Below the pieces are notes generated by a model. The model was not told the origin of the DNA, made no database searches, and saw only the letters and a program-made list of their open reading frames with translations. 18,948 nucleotides of DNA from Leucogyrophana mollusca (Eukaryota > Basidiomycota > Agaricomycetes > Boletales), in contig MU266722.1 in the NCBI GenBank assembly GCA_021014945.1, positions 1-18,948 of the forward strand, read 5' to 3'. Positions 1 to 9,659 of the stretch are shown here, piece after piece. The stretch's first letter is position 1; each line of letters begins with the position of its first letter. The position numbers were made by a program, and so were the translations under genes.

Positions 1-410
1 GCGGAGGGCGGCGACGTTTCATCCTCATCTGTAGCTTGCGTCGACTGGGAAACCATGGCATCTGCAGAGGAGTGGATGTCAGCAGTACGCACATGAACGC
101 CGAGCCGTGCGTGTCGTGTTTCATGCTCGATGCGCATTGTGACGAGCTGGGAGAGATCCAGCTTGTATTTTGCAGTGATGGTTCCATGTCCATATGGCTT
201 GCTGTTCTCGTCGGGAATGTTGAGCTTGGGTAATGGTGGACGATATTCTCGGGAGGGGAAATTGAATGAAGTCGCGTACGGAGAGGTCTGATGGTGGAAA
301 ATATTGTGTGCGTATGCCGGGCGGAATAGTCGTGACTTCCGCCAGTGGTTTGGCCAATGACAACGGGATATTTCTTGTAGGGTACTTATTGTCTGCCTTT
401 GCAAATCCAT
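1..410 (-). CDS. unidentified protein, N-terminal part only (runs off left edge)
   Basis: An open frame on the minus strand starts at an ATG at 408-410 and stays open to the window edge, giving at least 136 codons. A TGA lies directly before the ATG in the same frame. The translation is basic and rich in His, Pro and Ser at first. It then becomes more protein-like (around KLNIPDENSKPYGHGTITAKY and KLDLSQLVTMRIEHETRHA) and ends in an acidic, Ser/Thr-rich stretch at the edge. I do not recognise a family. A competing minus-strand frame at 121-531 overlaps it and cannot be excluded; the true start could also lie in an upstream exon. I prefer the 410 start because its frame stays open to the edge. 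Existence and start are both uncertain. Confidence 0.35.
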   Translation of the reverse strand, partial: MDLQRQTISTLQEISRCHWPNHWRKSRLFRPAYAHNIFHHQTSPYATSFNFPSREYRPPLPKLNIPDENSKPYGHGTITAKYKLDLSQLVTMRIEHETRHARLGVHVRTADIHSSADAMVSQSTQATDEDETSPPS

Positions 411-559
411 TCATCATTTTGAAAAGAAGTTTCTGTGTCCAATTCAGAAGTGAAGTCGATGATATCACCCATGGATGGATGAAAAATACAGGGTGCTCAG
501 CCGATGTCAAGTGAAGAGGAGTTAATTGCATATGGTGGCGAACGGCTTTGCAGAAAAGT

Positions 560-653
560 AAAAAAAAAATACACTTGAGCTGATTCGAACACCGAGCATT
601 GCGCTGCCCGCCGAATACATAATACTAATGCTTGACGACTGCACTACCACTGC
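560..653 (-). other. tRNA-like / Pol III type 2 promoter-like segment (decayed tRNA or SINE head)
   Basis: Read on the minus strand, 646-636 gives TAGTGCAGTCG, which fits the A-box pattern TRGYNNARNNG. 590-582 gives GTTCGAATC, the B-box core and T-loop. A run of ten T follows at 569-560, as expected for a Pol III terminator. The D-stem can pair (GTGC with GCAT around a 9-nt loop). I could not form a proper anticodon stem, T-stem or acceptor stem, so this is not a functional tRNA by my reading. It may be a tRNA relic, a SINE head or chance. Confidence 0.25.
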
Positions 654-683
654 TACATAACTTGGCGAGCCCTAAGTACCTAT

Positions 684-838
684 GTCCGGACCTCCCACAG
701 GGTCCATCTGCCGCCACCTGCGCCGTCCGGACCCTCACACAGGGAGTTTTCGCCATCCGGGGTTCCCTTGTCCGGATGCTACACAGGGAGATTCACGGAT
801 TTCCAAGATTTTTGTCCGGATGGCAATCAGGGTTCCCT
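684..838. repeat. degenerate tandem repeat, four units of about 44 bp
   Basis: GTCCGGA recurs at 684, 725, 770 and 814 (spacings 41, 45 and 44). Each time a related block follows that ends in CACAGGG or, in the last unit, ATCAGGG. The units differ by substitutions and small length changes, so this is an old tandem array. It sits between the tRNA-like segment and repeat A. Confidence 0.6.
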
Positions 839-865
839 AGGGATTATCAGGGGTCCTGGAATTAC

Positions 866-1012
866 CTTCGGATACAATAGCAACCTACATTGCCCCATAT
901 AGCGACGAGAGCGCCGCACGGGCGCCAACGCGTCATGGACGACGAGCGCAACACCCAACGGCCCGACAGTCGATTGTAGTTGATGTCCTTCGTCGTGCAA
1001 TCGCGATGCGTA
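866..1012. repeat. dispersed direct repeat A (partner of 3662-3764)
   Basis: This block and the one at 3662-3764 share, in the same order, CTTCGG(A/G)TACAATAGCAA, then TATAGCGACGA(G/A)AGCGCC, AGTCGATTG(T/C)AGTTGAT, TGTCCTTCGTCGTG and ATGCGTA. Copy A carries about 40 extra bases in the middle. The two copies lie in the same orientation on either side of the P450 gene. Copy A ends about 70 bp from the P450 stop codon. Confidence 0.75.
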
Positions 1013-1083
1013 GTTATTATTACACATTTCGGGCTACGCGCTGCAGCATCAGTACGCTCGTCTTCCAGGTAAACTAGGTGCTC

Positions 1084-3244
1084 TTATATCCCCTCCGAAT
1101 ATCCTTCCATGATGTACCTTAACTCCTTCTCCTCGATCCTAGGTTCGAACACGACGCTGAAGGGCTTCACTTCAGGGATGACGCCAATCATAAAAGACAT
1201 ATCGTCAACGGGCTGTGACTTGTCTATCGAAAGTCGGAAGGACCACAATATCAACACTGCATTGATAAATATCGACCTGAAACAGTGAATCATCGAAGTA
1301 TACCGCAGCTGGACTGATAATGAACCAACCTATTGGCGACATGCAATCCGGGACATATCCTGTTGATAGATGAGCGTTAATTGGGATGGGACGCGTCCGT
1401 TACTGCTCACCGTCTTCCGAAACCAAAGGAGGGGAATTTGAGGTCATCCCTGACTTGACCAGCACCGTCGATCCAACGTTGAGGATCAAATTTCTCTGGA
1501 TCCGGAAAGACGTCGGGATCACGGGAAATGGCCCTATGAATGACAAGTGAGTAAATGATTGATTGGGCGGCGAAGAGCTCACCAGTGATTCCCAGAAACA
1601 GTCGTTCCAGCGGGGATGCAGTAATTTTCCTGCCGCGTGCGATCAGTGGGGCTTTCGAAGAGAAAGGTAATCAAAGCATACCCAGATAATGTCTTGAGTC
1701 GCTCGATGGGGCACGCCTAGTGGAGAGGTGAACATTCGCAGAACCGACGAAACGAACAAATATACCTCCGGGCGCAATAGGCCTCCAGCGCATACACTCT
1801 AATATGAACGCCTGGACTTGCGGAAGCATACTTTCGTCGGCAAAGGTGGGCGCTGAACCCATGAGAGGTACTATGAGCCAGTGTCTTTAAACCACTAGCC
1901 AAACCGTACCTCTTTGGTTACCCACAACGGTGTCCAATTCAGCTTGGACCTTAGCCTGAGCCTCTGGATGGCGCGCTGCGGCTATAATGATAATGCAGAT
2001 GGCTAGTGCAGTCTAGGTCATCCGAAAGGGCTCGAGTTAGATCCACATTCGTGCATTGATTGGTAAACTATCCGTACCGTATCAGAGCCCGCAGAAAAGA
2101 ACGCGCCTGCAAGATAAGCCATTTCTTTTTCAGAGAGCCCGTAATCTTGCTCATGTTCCAGCAGGTGTTTTCCGAAGGAAGGCCCAGCTTCGTCGTCTCC
2201 CTATTGTGCGTCAAAATGGCCACCAAATCACGCAGAGAGCATCACGAACTAGCTGCTGCTTCACCCTGTTCAACTGCCCAGCGAAGAGTTGTGTGTCAAG
2301 TTCGTGGCCGCGCCTCAGATCGCGGCCGTACCATGGGAGGTACTTGAGGAACGGGAAAGAGTCTACCAGGTATGCTCCAGGGCGCATCGCAACACGCAGT
2401 CTGTCGAGCGCGGCACGAACTGACTGGACTTCAGGATCGGACGCAGATGTTGGAGTAGTTTTCCCATAGGCAATTTTCTGTACCACCGATGCAGCATACC
2501 TTTTGTTCTATTGTTAGAAATCACGGTAGGGATCGTGAACTGCACCACATACTTCCGAGCGTGATTTGGGAACTGATTGGGATCCGCGAGTAAATCAAAA
2601 ATTGTCGTCTTGGCGTTATCCATTTGTAAAGACTGATAACTCTCAGCCGCTTTGGGTTGCAGATGTGTATGAATTGCCCTTGTAGAAGGATCAGATGGGT
2701 CCAAACCCCTCAAATAAATCCAGTAACGCACCGGCGCATCCTCTTGAACCTGTCTCCAGAAGGAGTAAAGAGTATTCTCATACCGCCCGAGAGAAGTTCG
2801 CCAGCAGCAACGGAACGCGGGCGATCGACTAACAGGCCACCTTGCTTCTCCATGATCTCTACCGCAGCCTATAACGTCAGGCATAATGCTGAGAATTACT
2901 GCGCAGTGTGAGCTACAAGTAAGTCTACCTTATAGCGGCCGATAATTACAACAGTCTGCCGAGCTTGCTGTAGAGAGATGACAGGCCCGAGGCTGTCAAT
3001 CCATCCTGCGATTGTAAGAAACGGGCTTCAAAGGACTACTGAGTCAACTGAAATGAGACCCCTACAACGACCTTGACGCTTACTATGGTAGTAGAAGTTT
3101 ATGGCCAAAGAGGGGGTGACCAGGACCAGGACTGGGAGGCAGAGGTAGCGACGCGCTTGTCGTTCTGATCTTAGCAAGAAGACCGATAAGGCCCACAGAT
3201 ATGAGACCTGCGATGAGGACGTCGTACTGAGGCTGGAACATCAT
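1084..3244 (-). CDS. cytochrome P450 monooxygenase, complete, 13 exons
   Basis: A haem-thiolate monooxygenase of 503 residues, anchored in the ER membrane and fed by a P450 reductase; the substrate cannot be told from sequence. Exons, high to low: 3244-3084, 3025-2929, 2868-2732, 2678-2553, 2499-2250, 2200-2078, 2012-1910, 1852-1766, 1716-1682, 1629-1583, 1533-1411, 1359-1330, 1276-1084. All phases agree. The N-terminus has a membrane anchor (about residues 8-25) and a Pro/Gly hinge (PPSPGPGHP). The I-helix has AGSDTT at 294-299, the K-helix ExxR is ECMR at 351-354, and the PERF-like region is near FDPQRW. The haem loop is FGFGRRICPG with the ligand Cys at 432. Style and length recall the multigene basidiomycete P450s often annotated as O-methylsterigmatocystin oxidoreductase-like; no CYP number can be given. 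Intron 1 is the least certain because its acceptor is GAAG. Two ATGs are adjacent at the start. Confidence 0.95.
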
Positions 3245-3354
3245 GGAGGTCCTGCGAAGGTGTGTACTGAAGGACTTGAGGACTTAAGTGGGTGTTGGGA
3301 GGGAAATGACCTCCCGCGATGAAGAAGGTCACCAGTCACCCGTGGTCGTGCGGT

Positions 3355-3361
3355 CTTTATA
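3355..3361 (-). promoter_or_regulatory. TATA-like box for the P450 gene
   Basis: On the minus strand this reads TATAAAG, about 111 bp before the P450 ATG. That distance suits a core promoter with a short leader. The assignment rests on the match and position only. Confidence 0.4.
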
Positions 3362-3661
3362 GCATATGCCTGGGTCATCCGGGCACAGGACGCGCTGAGG
3401 GGGCGAGGCAACGTGATGGCTATTTGTCGAAAGCCGTCCAGTCGGACAGAAGCCTCATTATTGGTTAACGTATTTCCCTGTGAAAGGGATCGCGAGCAAC
3501 ATCGGCGACGAAGGGCGGCCAGAATTCACCCGGGACGTGATGATGATTATACCTGCCCCAACCTGGGTCGACTCGCAATCCCATGGACACGGTTGGAATC
3601 AAGTTGAAGCAAGCCGGTTGCTCTGGTTCGAAGAAGACCTCGAAAGAGCAGAGCCTATTAC

Positions 3662-3764
3662 TCTTCGGGTACAATAGCAAGCTACTTATAGCGACGAAAG
3701 CGCCCAACACCTCGATAGTCGATTGCAGTTGATATGTATGTCCTTCGTCGTGTCGCCATGCGTA
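3662..3764. repeat. dispersed direct repeat B (partner of 866-1012)
   Basis: This is the shorter copy of repeat A, with the same order of conserved blocks (TACAATAGCAAGCTAC, TATAGCGACGAAAGCGCC, AGTCGATTGCAGTTGAT, TGTCCTTCGTCGTG) and without the middle insert of copy A. It lies about 420 bp upstream of the P450 start and about 210 bp upstream of the 3973 start. Confidence 0.75.
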
Positions 3765-3972
3765 AACGGTAAACGAAAAATCTGACAAGTTCGAACCCGA
3801 GCTGCACACAGAGCCGATGTCGCGATTGTGGCGCGGAGCCTCAAACAAGGGGGACGGCGAGCTGCAATTTGAGTGAACTCTGACCAGTATGTACGACCAC
3901 CACCTGCTCTCCACCACTTCTTGAATTGCTCGTTTGTCTCAAACTGGGTTTTTGACTACTATTATATACAGC

Positions 3973-6937
3973 ATGTCCGGCCAAGAGGGCAGCGACGATG
4001 AGCGCTGGGACGACCCTAATTTCTGGAAGGATCCTAGCAATGTCTTCTCGACATTACCTAAACACCTCCGACCTGAGGCTATATGGTCTCAAGAGTACGC
4101 CCAGGTGAAAATCACTCGCGATTTGCAGGAGCTGTTTCACGTATACGACACACTGCACGGGATTGTGCTTGCTCACGAAGACACGTTGAGAAAGAGATGG
4201 ACAAAGGTACCGGGTCTCTACTCGGCGTCACCAGCTCCCCTGATGGTATCTAACTTTCCCCTAGAGAACACGCGCAAAGAAGAGAGAGTTACTGCGCACA
4301 GCTTGGCCTGGAATCCCGGGAGGTCACGCTCCAGATGTGACCGTCATCAAGGAGGCATCAGGAAAGTCGGATTACAAGTCTCGACTAGCAAGCCAGCGAA
4401 CAGATTTTCTCCTCAACTTCGTCAACCTTGAAGACCTAACAGATTGTAATGGTTCAAAATGTATGATCGTGTCTTTTGACTACACTATCCGCCAACTCAA
4501 ACATACCTCCCAGTCCTTTCTCTGTTGCATTTCCGAGCGCACCTTTTCCCGTCCGAATTTGCTCAGCATGATCACGATAATGTTGGTCACCGCGAATGCT
4601 CAAACTGGTCTCCAACTTACCTGTTCCGAGTAGATAACCTTTGGTGTCGTCGCAACTGCCATTAAGCGTGTTTACGTGGACGGTTGCTCGCTGTTATGTT
4701 ACGGCGACCGATCGACATATGGAAAGATGATCATGTGGGCCAAGACTTATGACGATGGCTTGGATGGTCTCCAGCTCCAAGCTATGGGCGAGGCTCTGAA
4801 CGTCAGCGACGCTATTCTGGTATACGAACTGCAAATCAAGCTGGTAGGTTTACGACCGTGGAAACTCGTCTGCTGTTGTACTCACTGGGACAGTTATCGG
4901 TCCTGTTGAGGGCTTCAGAGCTACTACTACGTGATGTCGATTTGACAGATCTGGCGCCGCAACCACCCCTCCCTCCCCCCGAGATCCTGACTCTAGAAGG
5001 TGCTGAAACAGGTTGGGAGTCGATTGCCAGACAAAACAACCTTCGTTCTTACATCCATCCGGAGGGCTTTTCTTTCGAGTCGTTGTACGCCATCGCAGAT
5101 GCGGAATTCAACTTGGCGAGGGACCACCTCATCCAGATACGCACAGACCCGTCCTATCTTGCGGAATATTTAGAAGAACACTTCAATCATCGTCTCGAAC
5201 ATAGCTCAGTGCAGACCAGGCCGCCAGTTGCGCTCCTCCGAAACCGAGCTGCGCGACAAATGCTCTTTGATGTCTACATGGATTTCGGGGTGAATCTCAT
5301 TTATTTCTACATTATCTCATATGCTGATTCACTTCTTAGGAATGGTACATTGTGCTCGGCTGTCTGAAAAAAGCCAGATCAACTATGGAGCGCTTTAAAG
5401 GCTCGGTCTCCAGGGGACGAGCAATTCCAGCGGAGTACCAGGAAGAGCTGCTCAATGTCCGCGCATTCCTCTTTGGAATCGAGAAGAGGTTCAAACAGCG
5501 CTTTCCGGTGGTTTTAGCGTCTTCCCCGCCTCTTCGATCTCGTGAGCACGGCTGTCTCTAAAGGAAGCTTATGTACTAAGTGTCCTGCGTCGCAGATTTC
5601 GAAGTGCAGTTCCTGGATAACGAGTGGAGAAAGAACAAGTATACAACCCGTCCAAGTAAGGATAATGACGATCTATTCAATATCGTCATCATCCTCCTGC
5701 AAGAGGACGAAGTACACCGATGGAAGCGGACCCGGTTGTATGATCAGCTGGACACGATCATGAGCAAATCTCCAGAGCAGCGCGAGCGCATTTCGCATCT
5801 CCTCTCCCGCTTCCTCGAGCACTGGGGAAACGTAAGTGACGCCCTGGGGATTCTCGAGAGACACAGACCCAAACTGGACCCAGAACTCTTCGAAGACATG
5901 GATGTGCGCTACAAGAAACTAAGAAGGGAGCTGGTGGGTGGGTTTCATAACCAAGACGGGACATTACAGGTTGGTGCATCCGCGTATCCTGTAGACAAGT
6001 ACTTCTACCCCAAGGGGCCAAAGGTGGGTCGCAGTTTGTTGAGCAGTACTTCACGCAACTCCAGCTCTTTACTTAGACCGTGACATGGGCACAAGACTGC
6101 GACAAAGTGGATGAAGAATTTGCTGCATTCTGGCGCAATGCGGATAGAGTTATGAAACCCATCATCGGGCATAAGCTGGAGAAGCTTGTCCAGGAAGCAC
6201 TGCGTCCTTATCAAGGTCCCAAGGAGCCGTGGGCGAACCTTGGTGAGCTTTACAAGGCCACCCTACTCGTCTATCTTAACCTCCTTGGTCTTAGTCGTCC
6301 GCAAGAAAGAGAAAGCGCTGATCATACCCTCTCCCGGTGCACTCTTCACGGATATCGGACATACTCCGGCACCTGCTCCCAAGCCCGAATCTGCAAAAGC
6401 GAAGGTCAAGCGCCGTGGTGCCCCTGTCCTTTCGCATTCAACCTCTGGCGCCGAAGACGAGCCTTCCAGCGTAGCGGAAGAAGCTCAAGAACCTGTCGTC
6501 GCTAAGCTGACAGTACCGAATCGAGTACTGAAGACATGGTCCAGCATCTTCAGAATGGCCTCCGAGTAAGTCACGTGACCTAAGCGTATCGACGTTCTTG
6601 AGAGTCACAAAATTTTCAGCGCTGAATTAAATCAGCAAAGGGGTTCTATTCCGTGGTCAGAAATCCTATATGCGTTTGCCCAGTTAGGATGGTCGGCTAT
6701 CAAGCTGCGCGGTTCGGCATGGCTCTTCACAAATAGCGAACGCAGCTTCACCTGTTCGTATCGACTGCCTGCTGACGAGTTGGGATGCTGACGCGTAACT
6801 TCCCAGGCCATAGTCCACATCCTGGGCCCTCCCTTGACTTTTGGAAGGCACGGGCCCTTGGGAGACGTCTCACACGTCGCTTCGGCTGGACAGGAGAGAG
6901 CTTCGCGGTCAAGGAGCAAACGGAGGCAGAAAGGTGA
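3973..6937 (+). CDS. large conserved fungal protein of unknown function, 11 exons
   Basis: Predicted product of 806 residues. Exons: 3973-4206, 4265-4445, 4514-4581, 4634-4843, 4894-5289, 5340-5541, 5596-6023, 6077-6242, 6295-6565, 6620-6753, 6807-6937. Phases agree throughout and introns are 50-68 nt. The start ATG gives an acidic N-terminus (MSGQEGSDDERWDDPNFW); the frame is open further upstream but has no ATG there. Landmarks are HEDTLRKRWTK near residue 75, FGVVATAIKRVYVDG, GDRSTYGKMIMWAKTYDDGLD, a charged middle part and a Lys/Ala/Pro/Glu-rich linker. The C-terminal block runs IPWSEILYAFAQLGWSA, LRGSAWLFT, SPHPGPSLDF, LGRRLTRRFGW. From memory this layout matches a family common in Agaricomycetes and usually annotated as hypothetical. 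I know no function or DUF name for it. No signal peptide or membrane segment is visible, so a soluble intracellular protein is likely. Confidence 0.88.
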
Positions 6938-7620
6938 AGAGCGTGTGGATAAGCACTGTTGACGAATATAATCCTGTTCTGAGTGCCAAGCCTGCTCAAC
7001 ATGGATCGAGGACTATCGAGGATCGTCCCAGATATCTGGGCCCGAAAGTGAGTGCGGGGGAATTCTGAGCGATTGAGCGGTCGAATTCGGTGGAAACGAC
7101 GTCGATTGCAAAGCAACGTTGGCGTAGGACAGTCGCCCGCGCGGTGAGTAAGCTTCGGCCGGTTTCATCGCCCTCCTTTGGGGTTTAATGTCGAGATACT
7201 TATGACAAAGCTCTTGGCTGTATTGTCGTCCAGCATGCAACTGCACGGCAAGCGACTTTCTAGCAGTTTTTCTCCCAAGCCATGTCAAGATCCATCAACG
7301 AACTGAGCGAACTGGGAACTACGCTATGAGGAGATATAGGAAGTCGGCCAGAGTATGGCAGAAGACTGAATACCATAACAAACGCGAAGAATTTAGTGTC
7401 TGCTGGGTTCGTAAGGTCCTGGTTGGTGGCGGAGTTCTGAACAATCGCGAGCCGATCCATGAAAGCTGAGCCGCAGCCTTACGGAAATTCGAGGGTATTC
7501 GTTGCGTGTTCTCTCATTTCGACGGACACAAGGTATCGTAATATATCCACACTGTCCTATGCCTTGACGGGTTTTCGGGACACTAGACTCCAGATTCAAC
7601 CAGACTCATGGAGTATTCAC

Positions 7621-7728
7621 CGACAATATTGCCATTATTTACGATCGATGATCGGGCCAACCACGCGACGAGCGACGCCAATCCAAAGCTATCTACGGGA
7701 GATGACGATTTCTCGCGACTTCGTGACT
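7621..7728. repeat. 108-bp direct repeat, copy 1
   Basis: Ungapped alignment to 8265-8372 at an offset of 644 bp. From 7626 to 7728 I count 9 mismatches in 103 positions. The best-kept part is CAAAGCTATCTACGGGAGAT and the GACGATTTCTCGCGACTTCG that follows, identical in both copies. Confidence 0.9.
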
Positions 7729-7985
7729 GGCTGCCTTTCCGTAGGGTCTGAGATTATAGATTTGACCTCAAACTTTGTCGGCGGAGTTTCGCCTAGGTCT
7801 GAAGAATAGGATGCAGAATTCAGCAAAACCGTAGGGAGATTCGATTCACAAAAAGTCACCCGCCCTCTGGCGACGAATTGCGGCCGAACTTGACCGGAAA
7901 AGGCGAAGGCGCATGGATGCACGTCAAAATGTCAAGGCGCGGAGCCCAAATGCGTTCTGGAGATGGTTTTTTATCTGTGGAAAGG

Positions 7986-7997
7986 GGGGTCGACCCC
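7986..7997. repeat. 12-bp perfect palindrome GGGGTCGACCCC
   Basis: Perfect self-complementary site between the two copies of the 108-bp repeat. A related GTCGACCCCC occurs at 8111-8120. Confidence 0.7.
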
Positions 7998-8014
7998 TAG
8001 GCTCGTCACCAGCC

Positions 8015-8046
8015 GTTTCACACTCCGCTACGCTACGTTGTGAAAC
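8015..8046. repeat. hairpin: 8-bp inverted repeat with 16-nt loop
   Basis: GTTTCACA at 8015-8022 is the exact reverse complement of TGTGAAAC at 8039-8046. The loop itself repeats CTACG. It lies between the two copies of the 108-bp direct repeat, 17 bp after the 12-bp palindrome. Confidence 0.65.
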
Positions 8047-8264
8047 AAGCCTTCATATTACTTGCTCATATGAGGCGGGAGCTTACGTACGCAGGCTGGT
8101 CGCGAGTCTAGTCGACCCCCATCCCAGATTTCAGTCTGAAAACACCTCTTCTCATAGGTCGGAGTCGAATTTTTTGATGCGCAATATCGGCAAACGTCGG
8201 CGCGCTTGGCTTGTTGGGTCTGAAGCTAAATCTGGATCTAGAAACAGCATCAAATCCTGCGGAA

Positions 8265-8372
8265 AGTCGATATTGCCATTAACCACGACCGATGACCGAG
8301 CCAACCACGCGACGAGAGACGCCAAACCAAAGCTATCTACGGGAGATGACGATTTCTCGCGACTTCGCGACT
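8265..8372. repeat. 108-bp direct repeat, copy 2
   Basis: Second copy of the repeat at 7621-7728, in the same orientation. Homology stops near 8372, just after GACTTCGCGACT. I see no obvious target-site duplication at the outer ends. Confidence 0.9.
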
Positions 8373-9030
8373 AACGGGCGGGGCTCACCGGGTGGGCCCT
8401 GAGTTGTGATGCTTGTCTAGCCTGTGGAACGTGGGCCAAAGAGGCTGGTATATGTAACTGGCCCATATCATGCCTTGAGTCACATGCACGAGAAAGCGAA
8501 CCATGGAAGTAAGACAATCAAGATATGCTGGTAAGTATGTCGCATTCATTGCCAGGGAGCCCCACTTCGCGAGCCGATGATTAACCCATCAATAAGGGTC
8601 AATGTGAACGCTTGGTCGAAGTATGTCAACTCCAGAATGTATACAAAACCTTACAACCCACATCCCGCGGCCGATAGGCGGGAAAGACATCCATATCGGA
8701 GTCCGAGCCCCGAAGTCATGTGGCTCCGGGATTTGCACTCATGCCGAAAACCCCTAAAAGCTCATGTTCGCGCCGACATATTGACGCTATACATAATTCC
8801 GATATATCAAGAAAGTTCTAACTTGCAAGTTAGTCCGCTGTTCCTCGTGTGTGTGGAGGCGAAATCGCTCTTGTTACCCACAACGGGTCCGAATTCATGT
8901 GTATCGTCCACTAACTATGACCAATGAAGAGTGTCCTGGAGAGTGGAGCGTTTTTGACCTGCGTGCTTGGCGTAGCTCGCCTGACCTTTTTATGAAGCCA
9001 TCGACGATTTCGGGGTATTCACTCATTCTG

Positions 9031-9038
9031 CATAAAAG
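9031..9038 (+). promoter_or_regulatory. TATA-like box for the secreted-protein gene
   Basis: CATAAAAG lies about 140 bp before the ATG at 9179. A pyrimidine-rich leader follows. It is a weak match, and the assignment is by position only. Confidence 0.3.
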
Positions 9039-9178
9039 TCATTGGACGGATCCATAGCTAGCACCAACTACCGCATTTTTCCTGCCCTGCTCTAGTTGAC
9101 CAGCAGTTGACCCCGTCATCACCAACCAGGTAAACCGCTCTACACGACCTCTGCCGCCTTGCTCACACAGATACAGGC

Positions 9179-9659
9179 ATGATTTTCGACATTAGAGCTG
9201 CAGCTGTTCTTCTTGCAGGCACTGCCGCCATGGTGTCAGCAGTAGAAACTCAGACCGTGCACTACGACATCAACATCCATTCCGGCCACTATTCCTCGGG
9301 TCAGAAGGAACACCACGACGCCACGTGGCAAATTCGCACCGGTGACACGCTAGGGGCTCGCGGGTGTGCCCATTGCATGAAACATCAGAACCCTGCCATC
9401 GCGGGACATCTCGGCTCGTTCGATTTTTCAACACGGGGCGCTGGAGCTTTCCAGATGAACCTTTATTTCTATACTGATGGTAAATGCAGAAATTCACCCA
9501 GTGAGTACTCTGCCTCCATCGCCTTGACTCGGTATTCACACTTACATGTCTATAGCTCAGACGTACACAGGCCAATACCAGGATGTCAAAGTCATGCCGA
9601 GGAACGCGACTCGTGTCGTCGCTCACAAGGTTTGCGCCACATATAATCCTGCAAATTAA
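9179..9659 (+). CDS. small secreted cysteine-containing protein, 2 exons
   Basis: Predicted precursor of 141 residues from exons 9179-9500 and 9556-9659, joined by a 55-nt GTGAGT...TATAG intron in phase 1. Residues 1-21 form a clear signal peptide: a hydrophobic Ala/Leu core ending MVSA, with likely cleavage before VETQ. The mature part, about 120 residues, has a CxxC-like GCAHC at 62-66, Cys103 in DGKC, one N-glycosylation sequon (NAT) and a last Cys in VCATYNPAN. That makes four cysteines, enough for two disulfides. Many His and Tyr residues occur in the first mature part. I do not recognise a named family; it fits the broad class of fungal small secreted proteins. An alternative end splices a 36-nt intron (9630-9665) and stops at 9698 with SAGTRCGAEV. 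I prefer read-through because that intron would be very short and its donor (GTTTGC) is weak. Confidence 0.75.

Larger units (their letters stand above)
411..1083. other. intergenic stretch without a supported gene
   Basis: This lies between the start of the left-edge gene and the stop codon of the P450. I see no convincing coding frame; those present are short and lack recognisable protein features. It contains a tRNA-promoter-like pair of boxes with an oligo-T run (minus), a degenerate tandem repeat around GTCCGGA, and repeat A, which recurs on the far side of the P450 gene. These are listed separately. Confidence 0.6.
3245..3972. other. divergent intergenic region between the P450 and the 3973 gene
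   Basis: No gene is supported here. It serves as the upstream region for both the P450 (leftwards) and the 3973 gene (rightwards). It holds a TATA-like element on the P450 side and repeat B near its right end. Several open frames of 60-150 codons overlap it on both strands, but none shows family features, and the minus-strand one covering repeat B only mirrors a similar frame over repeat A. Confidence 0.6.
6938..9178. other. gene-poor stretch of 2.2 kb with repeats
   Basis: I find no gene in either strand that shows splice-consistent coding structure or family features. The longest frames (for example 7459-7809 and 7913-8374, plus strand) look non-coding, and parts of both cover the two copies of a direct repeat. 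The stretch holds the 108-bp direct repeat pair (7621-7728 and 8265-8372) and two perfect inverted repeats (7986-7997 and 8015-8046). It may be debris of a mobile element. Its right end should contain the promoter of the secreted-protein gene. Confidence 0.55.

Noticed and set aside
3934..3972. Longer N-terminus for the 3973 gene (13 extra codons)
   Set aside because: The upstream frame begins with TTG and has no ATG; the ATG at 3973 gives a sensible acidic N-terminus.
7621..8372. Miniature LTR retrotransposon (TRIM)
   Set aside because: The repeats do not start with TG and end with CA, no convincing primer-binding site or polypurine tract is seen, and no target duplication is found.
1904..8891. 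Shared GTTACCCACAACGG near 1916 (P450 exon 7) and near 8873
   Set aside because: A 14-nt match in a 19-kb window is expected by chance about once.
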